A stretch of 64,000 bases of DNA from Agromyces lapidis (GTDB lineage Bacteria; Actinomycetota; Actinomycetes; Actinomycetales; Microbacteriaceae), in the NCBI RefSeq assembly GCF_009749405.1, contig NZ_WBIQ01000005.1:62001-126000 (forward strand), in the 5' to 3' direction. Both the position numbers and the translations under genes were made by a program. Below the pieces are notes generated by a model. The model had not been told where the DNA came from and searched no databases. It saw only the letters and a list, made by a program, of their open reading frames with translations. Below are positions 50,856 through 60,417 of this stretch, in pieces; within the stretch, counting starts at the first letter, position 1, and every line of letters begins with the position of its first letter.

Positions 50856-51433
50856 TGGGCCGCCTCATCGTCGAGCAGGTGATCACCGCCGACGGCTACG
50901 CCGCCGACTCCGACGGCGGCATCGACTTCTTCGAGGCGCTCGTGCGCCCCGACGAGCACGGTGTCGTCGACCTCAACGACGCCGAGCAGCTCGAGTACGT
51001 CTCGCAGGCGGAGGCGATCCTGTTCGGCGCGACCACCTACCGGATGTTCGCCGACTACTGGCCGGGCGTCGACCCCGCGGTCGAGCACGTCGCCGAGCTC
51101 ATCGAGCGGCTGCCGAAGTTCGTCGTGTCGAACACGCTGACGCAGGCTCCGTGGGGCGACGGATCCATCGAGCTCCTCCGCGGCGACGGAGTCGAGCAGG
51201 CCGCCGCACTGAAGGAGCGCTTCGGCGCGGTCATCGTCTGGGGCAGCCTCGTGCTCACCGACGCGCTGTTCGCCGCCGGCCTCGTCGACGAACTGCATCT
51301 GCGGGTGGTGCCGACGCTGCTCGGCGAGGGGCGCTCGTTCACGCCGGCCGGGCTCGGCGAGCGCCCGCTCGAACTCGACCGGGTCGTGCCGCGACCCGGC
51401 GGCGTGGTGAGCCTGCGCTACCGCGTGGGGTGA
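50855..51433 (+). CDS. Dihydrofolate-reductase-like (RibD C-terminal domain) protein
   Basis: A 192-residue protein of the RibD_C/DHFR-fold family: LIVEQVITADGYAADSDGG, AILFGATTYRMFADYWPG, VIVWGSLVLTDALFAAGLVD and PTLLGEGRSF. It probably binds NADPH; the substrate is unknown. Third gene of the ArsR operon, overlapping its neighbour by one base (TGATG). Confidence 0.86.
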   Translation: MGRLIVEQVITADGYAADSDGGIDFFEALVRPDEHGVVDLNDAEQLEYVSQAEAILFGATTYRMFADYWPGVDPAVEHVAELIERLPKFVVSNTLTQAPWGDGSIELLRGDGVEQAAALKERFGAVIVWGSLVLTDALFAAGLVDELHLRVVPTLLGEGRSFTPAGLGERPLELDRVVPRPGGVVSLRYRVG

Positions 51434-51497
51434 GGGCGACCGGCTCGCCCGACATCGCAACGCCGGCGATCCGCCGACGCTGCGCGACGAACGCCGG

Positions 51498-52160
51498 TCA
51501 CCGCCGGAAGGTCACGTGCACCGTGCCGCTCTCCGCAATCTCGCTCGAGACCTCGTATCGGCGCTCGAGGCCGCGCAGGTCCTCCCACAGGCTGAGGCCG
51601 CGTCCGAGCAGGATCGGTGCGATCGCGACGTGGAGCCGGTCGACGAGGCCGGCCGCCAGGAACGACCGCACCGTGCGCACGCCGCCGCCGATGCGCACGT
51701 CGGCTCCGCCCGCGGCGCGGGTCGCCTCGGCCAGCGCCTCCTCGGGCGACGCGTCGAGGAAGTGGAACGTCGTGCCGCCCGCCATCTCGATCGACGGCCG
51801 CGGAGCATGCGTCAGCACGAACACCGGCACCCGGAACGGCGGCTCGTCGCCCCACCACCCGCGCCAGTCTGGGTCGTCGGCGTTGTGGTGCAGCCCGAAC
51901 ATCCCCGCACCCATGATCTCGGCGCCGATGTTCGTGAAGTACTCCTGAGCGTACGCGTCGTCGACGCCGGTCGTTCCCTTGCCCGAGGTGTCGCCGAGCA
52001 CGCGTTCGCGGAACGTGCGGGTCGCCGCGTTCGCGGCGACGAGGCGGAACCAGTCCTCGCCCATCGGGTTCTCCGCGGTCTGGTCGGTCGTCGACGCGGA
52101 GCCGTCGAGGGAGATGTTGAGGTCGGCGCGAACGGCCAAGGTCGGGGTCCTTCCGGTCAT
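51498..52160 (-). CDS. Dihydrofolate-reductase-like (RibD C-terminal domain) protein
   Basis: A 220-residue paralogue of the fold at 50855, on the opposite strand: NISLDGSASTTDQTAENPMG, EIMGAGMFGLHH, IGGGVRTVRSFLAAGLVD and APILLGRGLSLWEDL. It is longer, with an insert around the glycine-rich first loop. NADPH-dependent reductase is likely, substrate unknown. I chose the ATG at 52160; the frame extends upstream without family similarity. Confidence 0.84.
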   Translation of the reverse strand: MTGRTPTLAVRADLNISLDGSASTTDQTAENPMGEDWFRLVAANAATRTFRERVLGDTSGKGTTGVDDAYAQEYFTNIGAEIMGAGMFGLHHNADDPDWRGWWGDEPPFRVPVFVLTHAPRPSIEMAGGTTFHFLDASPEEALAEATRAAGGADVRIGGGVRTVRSFLAAGLVDRLHVAIAPILLGRGLSLWEDLRGLERRYEVSSEIAESGTVHVTFRR

Positions 52161-52251
52161 CGATCGCGACCCGATCTGGCCGCGACGCCCACTCTTCCCG
52201 AGCACGAGAAGCGGCCGAAGAGTTTCGATGGAGATCGAAACACCGCGCCGT

Positions 52252-53724
52252 TCACTCGGCCGAGCGGCCTCCCCGTGCGCTCGCCGCGTCGCCGACCGCG
52301 GGACCGGCAACGCCGGCAGCGCCGGCCCCGCCGCTCGGCGCGGGCAGGCCCTCCCGGAACTCGGTCGAGAGCATGCGGTACGAGCGGGTCGCGAAGGCCA
52401 CGAGCGCGAGCGCCACCATCACGAGGCCCGAGAAGAAGAACACGAGCGCGATGCCGCGCGCCTCGCCGTCGCCGAGCAGCCATCCCCAGGTCTGCTGCCC
52501 CTCCGCCGACTCCATGTACGGGATGATCCAGAACTCGGCGATCGGCGCGATGAGGAACGCGGTGATCGGTGCGGCGGCCGCCTCGAACGCCTGGGCGAAT
52601 CCGAAGACCCGCCCCTGCGCACGGAACGGCACGACCTTCTGGATGACCGTCTGCTCGGCCGCCTCGACCACCGGGATGAGGCACATGTACGCCCAGATGC
52701 CGAGCGCGTAGAGCAGCCACCAGTCGCGGATCGTGAACAGCGCCCCGAGCAGCCCCATGCCGATGACGACGAGCAGCATCGTGCGGATGGGGTTCTCGCC
52801 GAGCCCCCACTTGGCGACGACGAGCCCGCCGATGATGAACCCGGTCGCAGTGACGCCGAGCACGATGCCCCAGATCTCGACGGGGAAGAGCTCGAGTCCG
52901 TACGGGTCCATCAGGGCCATGTACACGCCGCCGATGAGGTTGTTGAAGGTCGAGAAGAGCACGAGCGCGAAGAGCCCGGGTGCGGCGCGCACCGCTGCGA
53001 TGCTGCCGCGCAGGTCGATCATCGGCGGCCGGTCGGCGTCGACGACGGGCTGCGCTTCGGGGATGTGCACGAAGAGCAGGTGCACGAGCGCGACGAGCGT
53101 CATCGCGATCGCGATGACCAGGGTCCACCCCATGCCCACGATGCCGATCGCGAGCCCGCTGAACACGCTCGTGACCATGAATGCGAGCCCCTGAACCGTG
53201 CCGACCATGCCGTTCGCGTTGGCGTGGCGCTCTTCGGGAACGAGCAGGGTGACCGTCGTCGAGAGGGCGATGTTGCGCATGTTCTCGACGACGGCGCCGA
53301 AGAGGATGACCCCCGAGAACACCCAGAACCACGGGCCGCCGAGATCGAGGAGCGACGATTCGGGCTGCACCGCGTAGAGCACGCCCGCGACCGTGAACGA
53401 CACGAGCGTCACGACGCTCGACATCACCATCACCCGGTGCTTGCGGTGCCGATCGACGAGGGTGCCGAAGACCATGCCGAACAGGGCGATGAGCAGCATG
53501 TACGCGCCGCCGATGATGCCGGTCGCGAGCACCGACCGCGTCTCGAGGTACACCCAGAACGTGAGCGCGAACCACAGGAAGCTCGTGGTCACGTTCGCGA
53601 TCATCGTGTTCACGAGCACATGGAGGAAGGTGCGCATGCCGTTCGGCGGCGGCACGACCGAATCGGCTCGCGGCTCGCGCACCGCGGCCTCCCCCGTCTC
53701 CGATCGCTCGAGCCCCTCGCTCAT
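52252..53724 (-). CDS. MFS transporter
   Basis: A 490-residue major-facilitator protein with twelve predicted helices. The loop motif is FGTLVDRHRKHRVMV, and ALSTTVTLLVPEERHANANG is typical of MFS proteins related to macrolide efflux (MefA-like). The tail is Gly/Ala-rich. Drug or metabolite export is likely. AGGGTA (TACCCT on this strand) lies six bases before the ATG, giving a leaderless start. Confidence 0.88.
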   Translation of the reverse strand: MSEGLERSETGEAAVREPRADSVVPPPNGMRTFLHVLVNTMIANVTTSFLWFALTFWVYLETRSVLATGIIGGAYMLLIALFGMVFGTLVDRHRKHRVMVMSSVVTLVSFTVAGVLYAVQPESSLLDLGGPWFWVFSGVILFGAVVENMRNIALSTTVTLLVPEERHANANGMVGTVQGLAFMVTSVFSGLAIGIVGMGWTLVIAIAMTLVALVHLLFVHIPEAQPVVDADRPPMIDLRGSIAAVRAAPGLFALVLFSTFNNLIGGVYMALMDPYGLELFPVEIWGIVLGVTATGFIIGGLVVAKWGLGENPIRTMLLVVIGMGLLGALFTIRDWWLLYALGIWAYMCLIPVVEAAEQTVIQKVVPFRAQGRVFGFAQAFEAAAAPITAFLIAPIAEFWIIPYMESAEGQQTWGWLLGDGEARGIALVFFFSGLVMVALALVAFATRSYRMLSTEFREGLPAPSGGAGAAGVAGPAVGDAASARGGRSAE

Positions 53725-53849
53725 GCTGCGAGGGTAACCGCGACCGGCGACGTCCGAAACCCCTCCGCGCACCTCCGCCGCGAGGCGGAGGTGCGATACC
53801 CGTCGCCAGGCGGATGACGCCGGCCGCGCGGCATCCGTACGGTGAAGGC

Positions 53850-54734
53850 ATGCTCGAACTCAACGACGTGACCAAGCGCTACGGCGAGCGTCTCGCGCTC
53901 GACGCGGTCTCCTTCTCGGTCGGCGACGGCCGCCTCACCGGCTTCGTCGGCGGCAACGGCGCGGGCAAGACGACGACGATGCGCATCATCCTCGGCGTGC
54001 TCGCGGCCGACGGCGGCAGCGTCTCGCTCGACGGGGCGACGCTCACCGCCGCCGATCGCCGCCGCTTCGGCTACATGCCCGAGGAGCGCGGGCTCTACCC
54101 CAAGATGAAGGTGCTCGAGCAGGCGGTCTACCTCGCCCGCCTGCACGGCTGGGCTCCCGCCGCCGCGCGCCGCAACGCGAGCGAGCTGCTCGATCGTCTC
54201 GGCCTCGGCGAGCGCTTCGACGACACGATCGAGTCGCTGTCGCTCGGCAACCAGCAGCGGGCGCAGATCGCCGCAGCCCTCGTGCACCACCCCGAGGTGC
54301 TCGTGCTCGACGAGCCGTTCTCGGGCCTCGACCCGATCGCGGTCGAGACGGTGCAGGGCGTGCTGGCCGACGCCGCCGCGGGCGGGGTGCCCGTGCTCTT
54401 CTCCTCGCATCAGCTCGACATCGTCGAGCGTCTCTGCGACGACCTCGTCATCATCGCGGGCGGCCGCATCGCCGCATCCGGCGCGCGCGACGCGCTCCGC
54501 GCCGAGCACGGCTCGGAGCGCTGGGAACTGCTGACCGACGGCGACACCGGCTGGCTGCGCGAGCGCGCGGGCATCACGGTCGCCGAGTTCGACGGCGGCT
54601 GGGCGGTCTTCGAAGCCGAATCGGATGCCGCGCGGCAGGCGGTGCTCGCCGAGGCCGTCAGCCGAGGCGAGGTCGTGAGCTTCACCCGCGAGCACACCAC
54701 GCTCGCCCAGATCTTCAAGGAGGTCGTGCGATGA
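53850..54734 (+). CDS. ABC-2 exporter ATP-binding protein (NatA-like)
   Basis: A 294-residue ATPase: Walker A GGNGAGKTTT, signature LSLGNQQRAQIAAALVHHPE, Walker B VLVLDEPFSGLD and switch His in SSHQLD. The first glycine-rich loop reads GFVGGNG rather than the common GLLGPNG. A C-terminal domain (about 220-294) is typical of the NatA/DrrA group. It overlaps the permease gene by four bases. Confidence 0.9.
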   Translation: MLELNDVTKRYGERLALDAVSFSVGDGRLTGFVGGNGAGKTTTMRIILGVLAADGGSVSLDGATLTAADRRRFGYMPEERGLYPKMKVLEQAVYLARLHGWAPAAARRNASELLDRLGLGERFDDTIESLSLGNQQRAQIAAALVHHPEVLVLDEPFSGLDPIAVETVQGVLADAAAGGVPVLFSSHQLDIVERLCDDLVIIAGGRIAASGARDALRAEHGSERWELLTDGDTGWLRERAGITVAEFDGGWAVFEAESDAARQAVLAEAVSRGEVVSFTREHTTLAQIFKEVVR

Positions 54735-55855
54735 GCACGCAGTCCCAGCAGGCCGCGGTCGCGCCGACCCGCCCTGGCGAGCCGAGCTTCCTCGACAGCG
54801 TCTCGCTCATCGCGGGCCGCGAGATCACGATGCGGCTGCGCAGCAAGGCGTTCCTCGTCTCGACCGGCATCCTCATGCTCGCCGTGCTCGCCTCGGTCGT
54901 GCTCGGCAGTCTGTTCGGCGGCCAGTCCGACCCGGCGAAGGTCGCGGTCGTCGGTTCTGCGGCGACCGCCGTCGAGGGCAATCCGGCGCTCGACCCGGTG
55001 CCCGTCGACGACGAGGCCGCCGGCGAGCAGTTGCTGCGCGACGGCGAGGTCGATGCGGTGATCAGCCCCGCGGCATCCGACCCCCTCGGCATCACCGTCA
55101 TCGGTCTCGACCAGACGCCGTCGAGCGTCGTGTCGGCGCTCGCGGTCCGCCCGTCGGTCGAGCTGCTCGAGCCGGCCGCGGTCGACCCCGGTCTCGCCTA
55201 TCTCGTCGCCTTCGGGTTCGGCATCGTGTTCTTCATGTCGGCGATCACCTTCGGCTCGACGATCGCCCAGTCGGTCGTCGAGGAGAAGCAGACCCGCGTC
55301 GTCGAGATCCTGCTCTCGACGGTGTCGGCCCGGGCGCTGCTCACGGGCAAGGTGATCGGCAACAGCGTGCTGGCGTTCGGGCAGATCATCGCGATCGCGG
55401 CGCTCGCGATCGTCGGGCTCCTCGTGACCGGGCAGAAGGTGCTGCTCGGCGGGCTCGGCAGCTCGGTGATCTGGTTCGTCGTGTTCTTCGCGATCGGCTT
55501 CGTGATGCTCGCCGCCCTCTTCGCCGCGAGCGCCGCGATGGTCTCCCGCGCCGAGGACATGGGCTCGGTCACGACCCCGGTGACGATGCTCGTGATGATC
55601 CCGTACTTCCTCGTGATCTTCTTCTTCGACAACCCGGCCGTGCTCGCGATCATGAGCTACGTGCCGTTCTCGGCCCCGGTCGGCATGCCCGTGCGCATCT
55701 TCCTCGGCCAGGCCGAGTGGTGGGAGCCGATCCTCTCGCTCGCGATCCTCATCGCGACGACGGCCCTCGCCGTCGCGATCGGCGAGCGGATCTACCGCAA
55801 CACCCTCCTCAAGACGGGGTCGCGGGTGCCCCTCGCCGAGGCGCTGCGCGGATAG
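54731..55855 (+). CDS. ABC-2 type permease (NatB-like)
   Basis: A 374-residue permease: one N-terminal helix (FLVSTGILMLAVLASVVLG), a large outside domain (about 70-155), then five or six helices containing VVEEKQTRVVEILLSTVSA, the conserved NatB/ABC-2 motif. With the upstream ATPase it should export a drug, lipid or ion. It is followed by a strong terminator. Confidence 0.9.
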   Translation: MSTQSQQAAVAPTRPGEPSFLDSVSLIAGREITMRLRSKAFLVSTGILMLAVLASVVLGSLFGGQSDPAKVAVVGSAATAVEGNPALDPVPVDDEAAGEQLLRDGEVDAVISPAASDPLGITVIGLDQTPSSVVSALAVRPSVELLEPAAVDPGLAYLVAFGFGIVFFMSAITFGSTIAQSVVEEKQTRVVEILLSTVSARALLTGKVIGNSVLAFGQIIAIAALAIVGLLVTGQKVLLGGLGSSVIWFVVFFAIGFVMLAALFAASAAMVSRAEDMGSVTTPVTMLVMIPYFLVIFFFDNPAVLAIMSYVPFSAPVGMPVRIFLGQAEWWEPILSLAILIATTALAVAIGERIYRNTLLKTGSRVPLAEALRG

Positions 55856-55877
55856 CAGGTCTCGCGCGATTCGAGCT

Positions 55878-55920
55878 GCGGGCGGATGCCACGGGGTGGG
55901 GGCCCCTGGCATCCGCCCGC
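55878..55920. terminator. Hairpin terminator with 14-bp perfect stem
   Basis: GCGGGCGGATGCCA (55878-55891) pairs with TGGCATCCGCCCGC (55907-55920) around a GC-rich 15-base loop. The GGATGCC heptamer forms part of the stem. Confidence 0.85.
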
Positions 55921-56015
55921 TTCGCGCGTCAGAACTGCGTCCGGGGCGCGAATACGGCGATTCCGTGCGCCCGCCGTCACGATGTCCGCCGCCCGCCGGA
56001 TGCGAGGATGGTTCG

Positions 56016-57092
56016 GTGAACTCTCCGCTCCACGACACGACCTTCCGCGGCTTCGCCTCCGACAACTACTCGGGCGTGCACCCCGAGGTGCTCGCCGCCA
56101 TCGCGACCGCCAACGACGGCCACCAGGTGGCCTACGGCGAAGACGTCTACACCGAACGCCTGCAGCAGGTGTTCGCCCACCACTTCGGCGAGGGCGTCGA
56201 GGCCTTCCCCGTGTTCAACGGCACCGGCGCGAACGTGACCGGCCTGCAGTCGATGCTGCCGCGCTGGGGCGCGGTCGTCTCGGCGAAGACGGCGCACATC
56301 AACTCCGACGAGGGCGGGGCGCCCGAGCGCGTCGGCGGCATCAAGCTGCTCACGGTCGCCGCGCCCGACGGCAAGCTCACCCCCGAGCTCATCGACGAGG
56401 AGGCCTGGGGCTGGGGCGACGAGCACCGCGCTCAGCCGCTCGTCGTGTCGATCACGCAGACGAGCGAGCTCGGTACCGCCTACACCGTCGACGAGGTGCG
56501 CGCGATCGCCGAGCACACCCACTCGCTCGGCATGAAGCTGCACATGGACGGCGCCCGCCTCTCGAACGCGGGCGCATCCCTCGGCGTGCCCCTGCGGGCA
56601 TTCACCCGTGACGCGGGCGTCGACGTGCTGAGCGTCGGCGGCACGAAGAACGGATGCCTCGGCGCCGAGGCGATCGTGGTGCTGAACCCCGAGGCATCCG
56701 AGGGCCTGAAGTACCTGCGCAAGCTCAACATGCAGCTCGCCTCGAAGATGCGCTTCGTCTCGGCGCAGCTGATCGCGCTCTACGAGGGCGACCTGTGGCT
56801 CCGCAACGCGACGCACGCGAACGCGATGGCCTCGCGCCTGCGCGACGCGCTCGACGCCGGCATCGCCGCGGGCGAGCTGCCGGGCCTCGGCTTCTCGCAG
56901 CAGACGCAGTCGAACGGCGTCTTCGCCACGCTGCCGCAGGGCGTCGCCGACAAGCTGCGCGAGCGCGGCTTCCGCTTCTACGACTGGGACGCCGCCCGCG
57001 GCGAGGTGCGCTGGATGTGCGGGTTCGACACGAGCGAAGCCGACATCGACGCGTTCGTCGCCGGCATCCGCGAGAAGCTCGCGGCGGCGTGA
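56016..57092 (+). CDS. Threonine aldolase family PLP enzyme (beta-eliminating lyase)
   Basis: A 358-residue fold-type-I PLP enzyme: FASDNYSGVHPEV at the start, FPVFNGTGANVTGLQ for the phosphate, HMDGARLSNAGA and the Schiff-base lysine in LSVGGTKNGCLG. It should split L-threonine or allo-threonine to glycine and acetaldehyde, or act as a related beta-lyase. GTG start at 56016; the longer frame begins inside the upstream terminator. Confidence 0.9.
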   Translation: MNSPLHDTTFRGFASDNYSGVHPEVLAAIATANDGHQVAYGEDVYTERLQQVFAHHFGEGVEAFPVFNGTGANVTGLQSMLPRWGAVVSAKTAHINSDEGGAPERVGGIKLLTVAAPDGKLTPELIDEEAWGWGDEHRAQPLVVSITQTSELGTAYTVDEVRAIAEHTHSLGMKLHMDGARLSNAGASLGVPLRAFTRDAGVDVLSVGGTKNGCLGAEAIVVLNPEASEGLKYLRKLNMQLASKMRFVSAQLIALYEGDLWLRNATHANAMASRLRDALDAGIAAGELPGLGFSQQTQSNGVFATLPQGVADKLRERGFRFYDWDAARGEVRWMCGFDTSEADIDAFVAGIREKLAAA

Positions 57093-57109
57093 GCCGCCCG
57101 TCGGTCGAG

Positions 57110-57142
57110 TAGCGACGCAGGAGCGAATCGAGGCCACTGCCG
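57110..57142. repeat. Dispersed 33-bp intergenic repeat, copy related to 17246-17278
   Basis: Read on the minus strand it follows GGnCTCGATnCGCTCCTnCG then TCGCTACnCGACC, matching the plus-strand unit near 17246 with about four differences. Both copies lie in gene-free DNA beside gene ends. Confidence 0.6.
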
Positions 57143-57238
57143 CACGAGCGGGTGGTCTCGATACGGCGCATGCGCGCCACCTCGACCGGCAGGAAATCGG
57201 CCCCAGGCCTCCAGCCCCAAACCCCAATCCTCAGAACT

Positions 57239-57331
57239 CAGGTCCCAGGCCCCAGGCCCCAGGCCCCAGAGGTTTCTCTCCGAGCTGTGCCAGTTCCGCC
57301 TCACCTGATGAGGCGGAACTGGCACAGCTCG
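57239..57331. repeat. CCCAGGC tandem tract and 23-bp perfect hairpin
   Basis: CCCAGGC units are repeated three times at 57243-57269. After a short T-rich segment, 57281-57303 is the exact reverse complement of 57309-57331, with only CCTGA between. This stem is the longest perfect one in the window. The element lies between the convergent threonine aldolase and amine oxidase genes and may be their terminator or a mobile palindrome. Confidence 0.85.
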
Positions 57332-57370
57332 AAACGGATCGCCGCAGAGACGTGGGCGCCTCGTCGCTCG

Positions 57371-58687
57371 CTACTCGGCCAAGGACCGGAGCGGGATTGC
57401 GCGACCGAGGATGCGCTCGGCCGCGCGGTGCCCCGAGAGGAGCGCGCCGTTGACGGTCGCCGGGCAGTCGCCCCACGTCGCCTCGCCGGCGAGGTGCAGC
57501 ACGCCGCCGATCGGCGTGGCGATGACGTCGTGATCCTCGTACGTGGCGCCTCGGGCGACGTAGGAGTACGAGCCGAGGGCGAACGGGTCGGAGCCCCAGC
57601 GGGTGATCCAATGGCCGGTCGGCTCGGGCATCGCCTCGCCGTAGATGCGCCGGAGCCCGTCGAGCACCGAGGCGACGATCTCGTCGTCGGGCATCCGCTC
57701 GATGCGGCGGGCCCACTCGCCGCCCGCGAAGGTCAGCAGCATCGGGGTGCCGCTGACGGCCGACACGTCGTACCAGGAGTGCCAGGGCACGCTGCCGGCG
57801 CCGAGCTGGCGGATCGCGTACGCGCCGTCCTGCCAGAAGCGCTCGGGGAACTGCAGGAAGACCTTGTTGAAGGTGCCCATCCCGACACGAGCGATCGCCG
57901 CTGCCACCGTCTCGGGCAGCGCGGGCTCGAAGTCGATCGCCGCGGCCTTGAGCACCCCGAGCGGCACCGTGACGACGACGTCGCGGGCCTCGAACGACTC
58001 CGATCCGGTGGTGACGCGCACCCCTGCGCCCGACCATTCGACTGCGGTGACCGTCTGCTCGAGTCGGACGTCGAGGCCGCGGGCCAGGCCGGTCGCGAGC
58101 GCGTCGTAGCCGCCGGGGAACACCACCTCGTCGCCGTCGATCGCGTCCTCGTCGAGCCCGTGGGCGTCGACGTCAGCGTCGTCGGCGCCGCACTGCTCCT
58201 CGGTGCGGTGGCGGTGGAACGCGCGCGCTCGCGCGGTGCGCTCCTCGCTCCACCCGAGTTCGGCGAGGACGCGGTCGACGACGTCGGCGTAGCTCTCCCC
58301 AGGCTCGGATGCCTCGGCGGCCGCCGCGAGACGCTCCTCGACCGCCGCGGCGTCGGCGAGCCACGCCTCGGTCGCCGCTTCGTCGAGTTCGCGATGGGCC
58401 TCGTCGTAGTTCGCGATCGGGCGTCCGCCGGCCTGGAAGCTCCCGACGGTGAACTCCGAGGTCTCCATGCCGAACGCCTCGACGAGCTCGGTGAGGGGGT
58501 TGCCGGTGAGCCCGTGGATCCAGGAGGCGCCGCGGTCGACGCTGAACCCCGGCGAGCGGTCGGTCCAGGTGCGGCCGCCGACGCGATCGCGCGCCTCGAG
58601 CACGACGACGCGGCGGCCGGCCGCGTGCAGCAGCCGGGCTGCGGTCAGTCCGGCGACGCCGGCTCCGACGATGACGGTGTCGAACAT
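57371..58687 (-). CDS. Flavin-containing amine oxidase
   Basis: A 438-residue FAD enzyme of the monoamine/polyamine oxidase family: VIVGAGVAGLTAARLLHAAG and VVVLEARDRVGGRTWT (dinucleotide fold and GG-arginine motif), DRGASWIHGL, and a C-terminal FAD loop LHLAGEATWGDCPATVNGAL. Soluble, without a signal peptide. The ATG at 58687 starts MFDTVIVGAG. It follows an APC permease by 67 bp, so import and oxidation of an amine or polyamine is the likely joint role. Confidence 0.9.
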   Translation of the reverse strand: MFDTVIVGAGVAGLTAARLLHAAGRRVVVLEARDRVGGRTWTDRSPGFSVDRGASWIHGLTGNPLTELVEAFGMETSEFTVGSFQAGGRPIANYDEAHRELDEAATEAWLADAAAVEERLAAAAEASEPGESYADVVDRVLAELGWSEERTARARAFHRHRTEEQCGADDADVDAHGLDEDAIDGDEVVFPGGYDALATGLARGLDVRLEQTVTAVEWSGAGVRVTTGSESFEARDVVVTVPLGVLKAAAIDFEPALPETVAAAIARVGMGTFNKVFLQFPERFWQDGAYAIRQLGAGSVPWHSWYDVSAVSGTPMLLTFAGGEWARRIERMPDDEIVASVLDGLRRIYGEAMPEPTGHWITRWGSDPFALGSYSYVARGATYEDHDVIATPIGGVLHLAGEATWGDCPATVNGALLSGHRAAERILGRAIPLRSLAE

Positions 58688-58754
58688 GGACCGGGCTCCT
58701 TCGGATCGGAAGTCGATGGATGGGTGCGGTCGGCGGAGGCGCGCGCCCACCACC

Positions 58755-60284
58755 TCACTCGGGCGCGAGCACCTCGGTGTCGCGGTTGAGCGAACGCTTC
58801 TGGAAGTAGTCGCGCGAGCCCGGGAAGAGCGCCCACACGAACATCAGCACGACGCCGAGCAGCAGCGAGCCGACGCCGACGATGAACGCGCCGCCGACGC
58901 CGGCGAGCTGCGAGTAGCCGTAGTCGGGGTCGAGCATGTCGATCGCCGACTGCACGAACGCCCATGTCATGAACAGCCCGCCGAGCATCGGGAAGACGAG
59001 GCGGTAGAACACGTTCCGCCGGCTGGCGAAGAGGGTGCGGCGGAAGTACCAGACGCACGCGAAGCTCGCGATGGCGTAGAAGAACGCGATGGCGAGGCCC
59101 ATCGAGAGCAGCGAGTCGGCGAGCACGTCGGTCGAGACGAGGTTCATCCCCGCGTAGTAGACGATCGCGATGACGCCGACGAGCATCGTCGAGAAGGTCG
59201 GCGTCTTCGACGCCTCGTGCACCTTGGCGAAGCGGGCGGGCAGCGCCTGGTAGACGCCCATGGCGAAGGTGCCGCGCGCGGTCGGGAGGATCGTCGTCTG
59301 CGAGGAGGAGAGCGCCGAGATCGCGACGGCGATCACGAGGAACCAGCCCATCGGCCCCATCGCCATCGCGGCGAGACCCGAGAACACGTCGTCGGCGTTC
59401 GCCTCGTTCGCGAGGCCGGTGCCGGTGTCGCCCAGGCCGGCGTACATCATGGCGACCACGGTGATGCCGACGTAGGTGATCAGCAGGATCACCGTCGTGA
59501 GGGTGGCGGCACGCCCCGGGGTGCGGCGTGGGTCCTTCGTCTCCTCGGTGAGGGCGAGGCAGGTGTCCCAGCCCCAGTAGATGAAGAGCGCGAGCAGGAT
59601 CGCCTGCACCATGCCGGTGCCGTCGGCGAGGAACGGGTTGAACCAGTCGAGCGACACCGGGGTCGCGTCGGGGGCGTTGCCCGAGAAGTAGCCGACGAGG
59701 CATCCGATCACGAACGCCGCCATCGCGAGGTACTGGATCGCGAGCAGCACCTGCTGCATGCGCTCGCCGATCTCGACGCCGCGCAGCGACACCCACGTCA
59801 TGACGGCGATGATGAGGCATCCGAATGCCGTGACGATCACGCGATTCTCGGTGAGCGAGCCGTCGCCGATGAGGCTCAGCAGGTAGACCGAGGCGATCTC
59901 GGCGAGGTTCGCCATGACCAGCACGCCGGCGACGGCGATGCTCCAGCCCGCCATCCATCCGGTGCGCGGGCCGAAGGCCTTCGCCGCCCAGGTGAACACG
60001 GTGCCGCAGTCGGGCACGTCGTTGTTGAGCTCCCGGTAGGCGAAGGCGGTGAACAGCATCGGCACGAAGGCGAGGATGAACGCGACCGGCGCCTGCGCGC
60101 CCACGGCGATGATCACGTAGCCGAGCGTCGCGGCGAGCGAGAACAGCGGCGCCGTCGAAGCGATGCCGATCACGGTCGAGCCCCAGAGTCCGAGCTTGCC
60201 GATGGCGAGGCCCTTGGTGGGCGTCTCCGCCCGGGGTGCGGGAGTCGAGGGGGAAGCGGGACTTGCCGCGCGGGTGGTGCTCAC
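58755..60284 (-). CDS. APC-family amino acid/polyamine permease
   Basis: A 509-residue transporter with about twelve helices: GLWGSTVIGIASTAPLFS, YRELNNDVPDCGTVFTWAAK (a conserved APC loop) and SALSSSQTTILPTARGTFAM. It is the first gene of the unit with the amine oxidase, with a palindromic TetR-type operator 52 bp upstream. The substrate is an amino acid or amine by family; polyamine fits the neighbour. Confidence 0.9.
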   Translation of the reverse strand: MSTTRAASPASPSTPAPRAETPTKGLAIGKLGLWGSTVIGIASTAPLFSLAATLGYVIIAVGAQAPVAFILAFVPMLFTAFAYRELNNDVPDCGTVFTWAAKAFGPRTGWMAGWSIAVAGVLVMANLAEIASVYLLSLIGDGSLTENRVIVTAFGCLIIAVMTWVSLRGVEIGERMQQVLLAIQYLAMAAFVIGCLVGYFSGNAPDATPVSLDWFNPFLADGTGMVQAILLALFIYWGWDTCLALTEETKDPRRTPGRAATLTTVILLITYVGITVVAMMYAGLGDTGTGLANEANADDVFSGLAAMAMGPMGWFLVIAVAISALSSSQTTILPTARGTFAMGVYQALPARFAKVHEASKTPTFSTMLVGVIAIVYYAGMNLVSTDVLADSLLSMGLAIAFFYAIASFACVWYFRRTLFASRRNVFYRLVFPMLGGLFMTWAFVQSAIDMLDPDYGYSQLAGVGGAFIVGVGSLLLGVVLMFVWALFPGSRDYFQKRSLNRDTEVLAPE

Positions 60285-60335
60285 GGTACCTGCTCGTCGT
60301 CGAGGGGCGGGGGGACGTGAACAGCATACGTCACC

Positions 60336-60351
60336 GACCGACTAGTCGGTC
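60336..60351. promoter_or_regulatory. Perfect 16-bp palindrome, TetR-type operator
   Basis: GACCGACTAGTCGGTC, 52 bp before the APC permease start and 67 bp after the stop of the TetR gene. Palindromes of this form are common targets of TetR-family repressors. The regulator at 60418 is the candidate. Confidence 0.7.
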
Positions 60352-60417
60352 TGCCCTGAGGCGGCATCACGCTCCGACGCTCGCCACCGCGGGCACGCGA
60401 TCGGAACCGTTCGCCGG

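Noticed and set aside
44218..57269. Tandem repeats at 44218-44245 and 57243-57269 considered as CRISPR-like arrays
   Set aside because: Units are 7 bases and contiguous, without spacers, and no cas gene is present.
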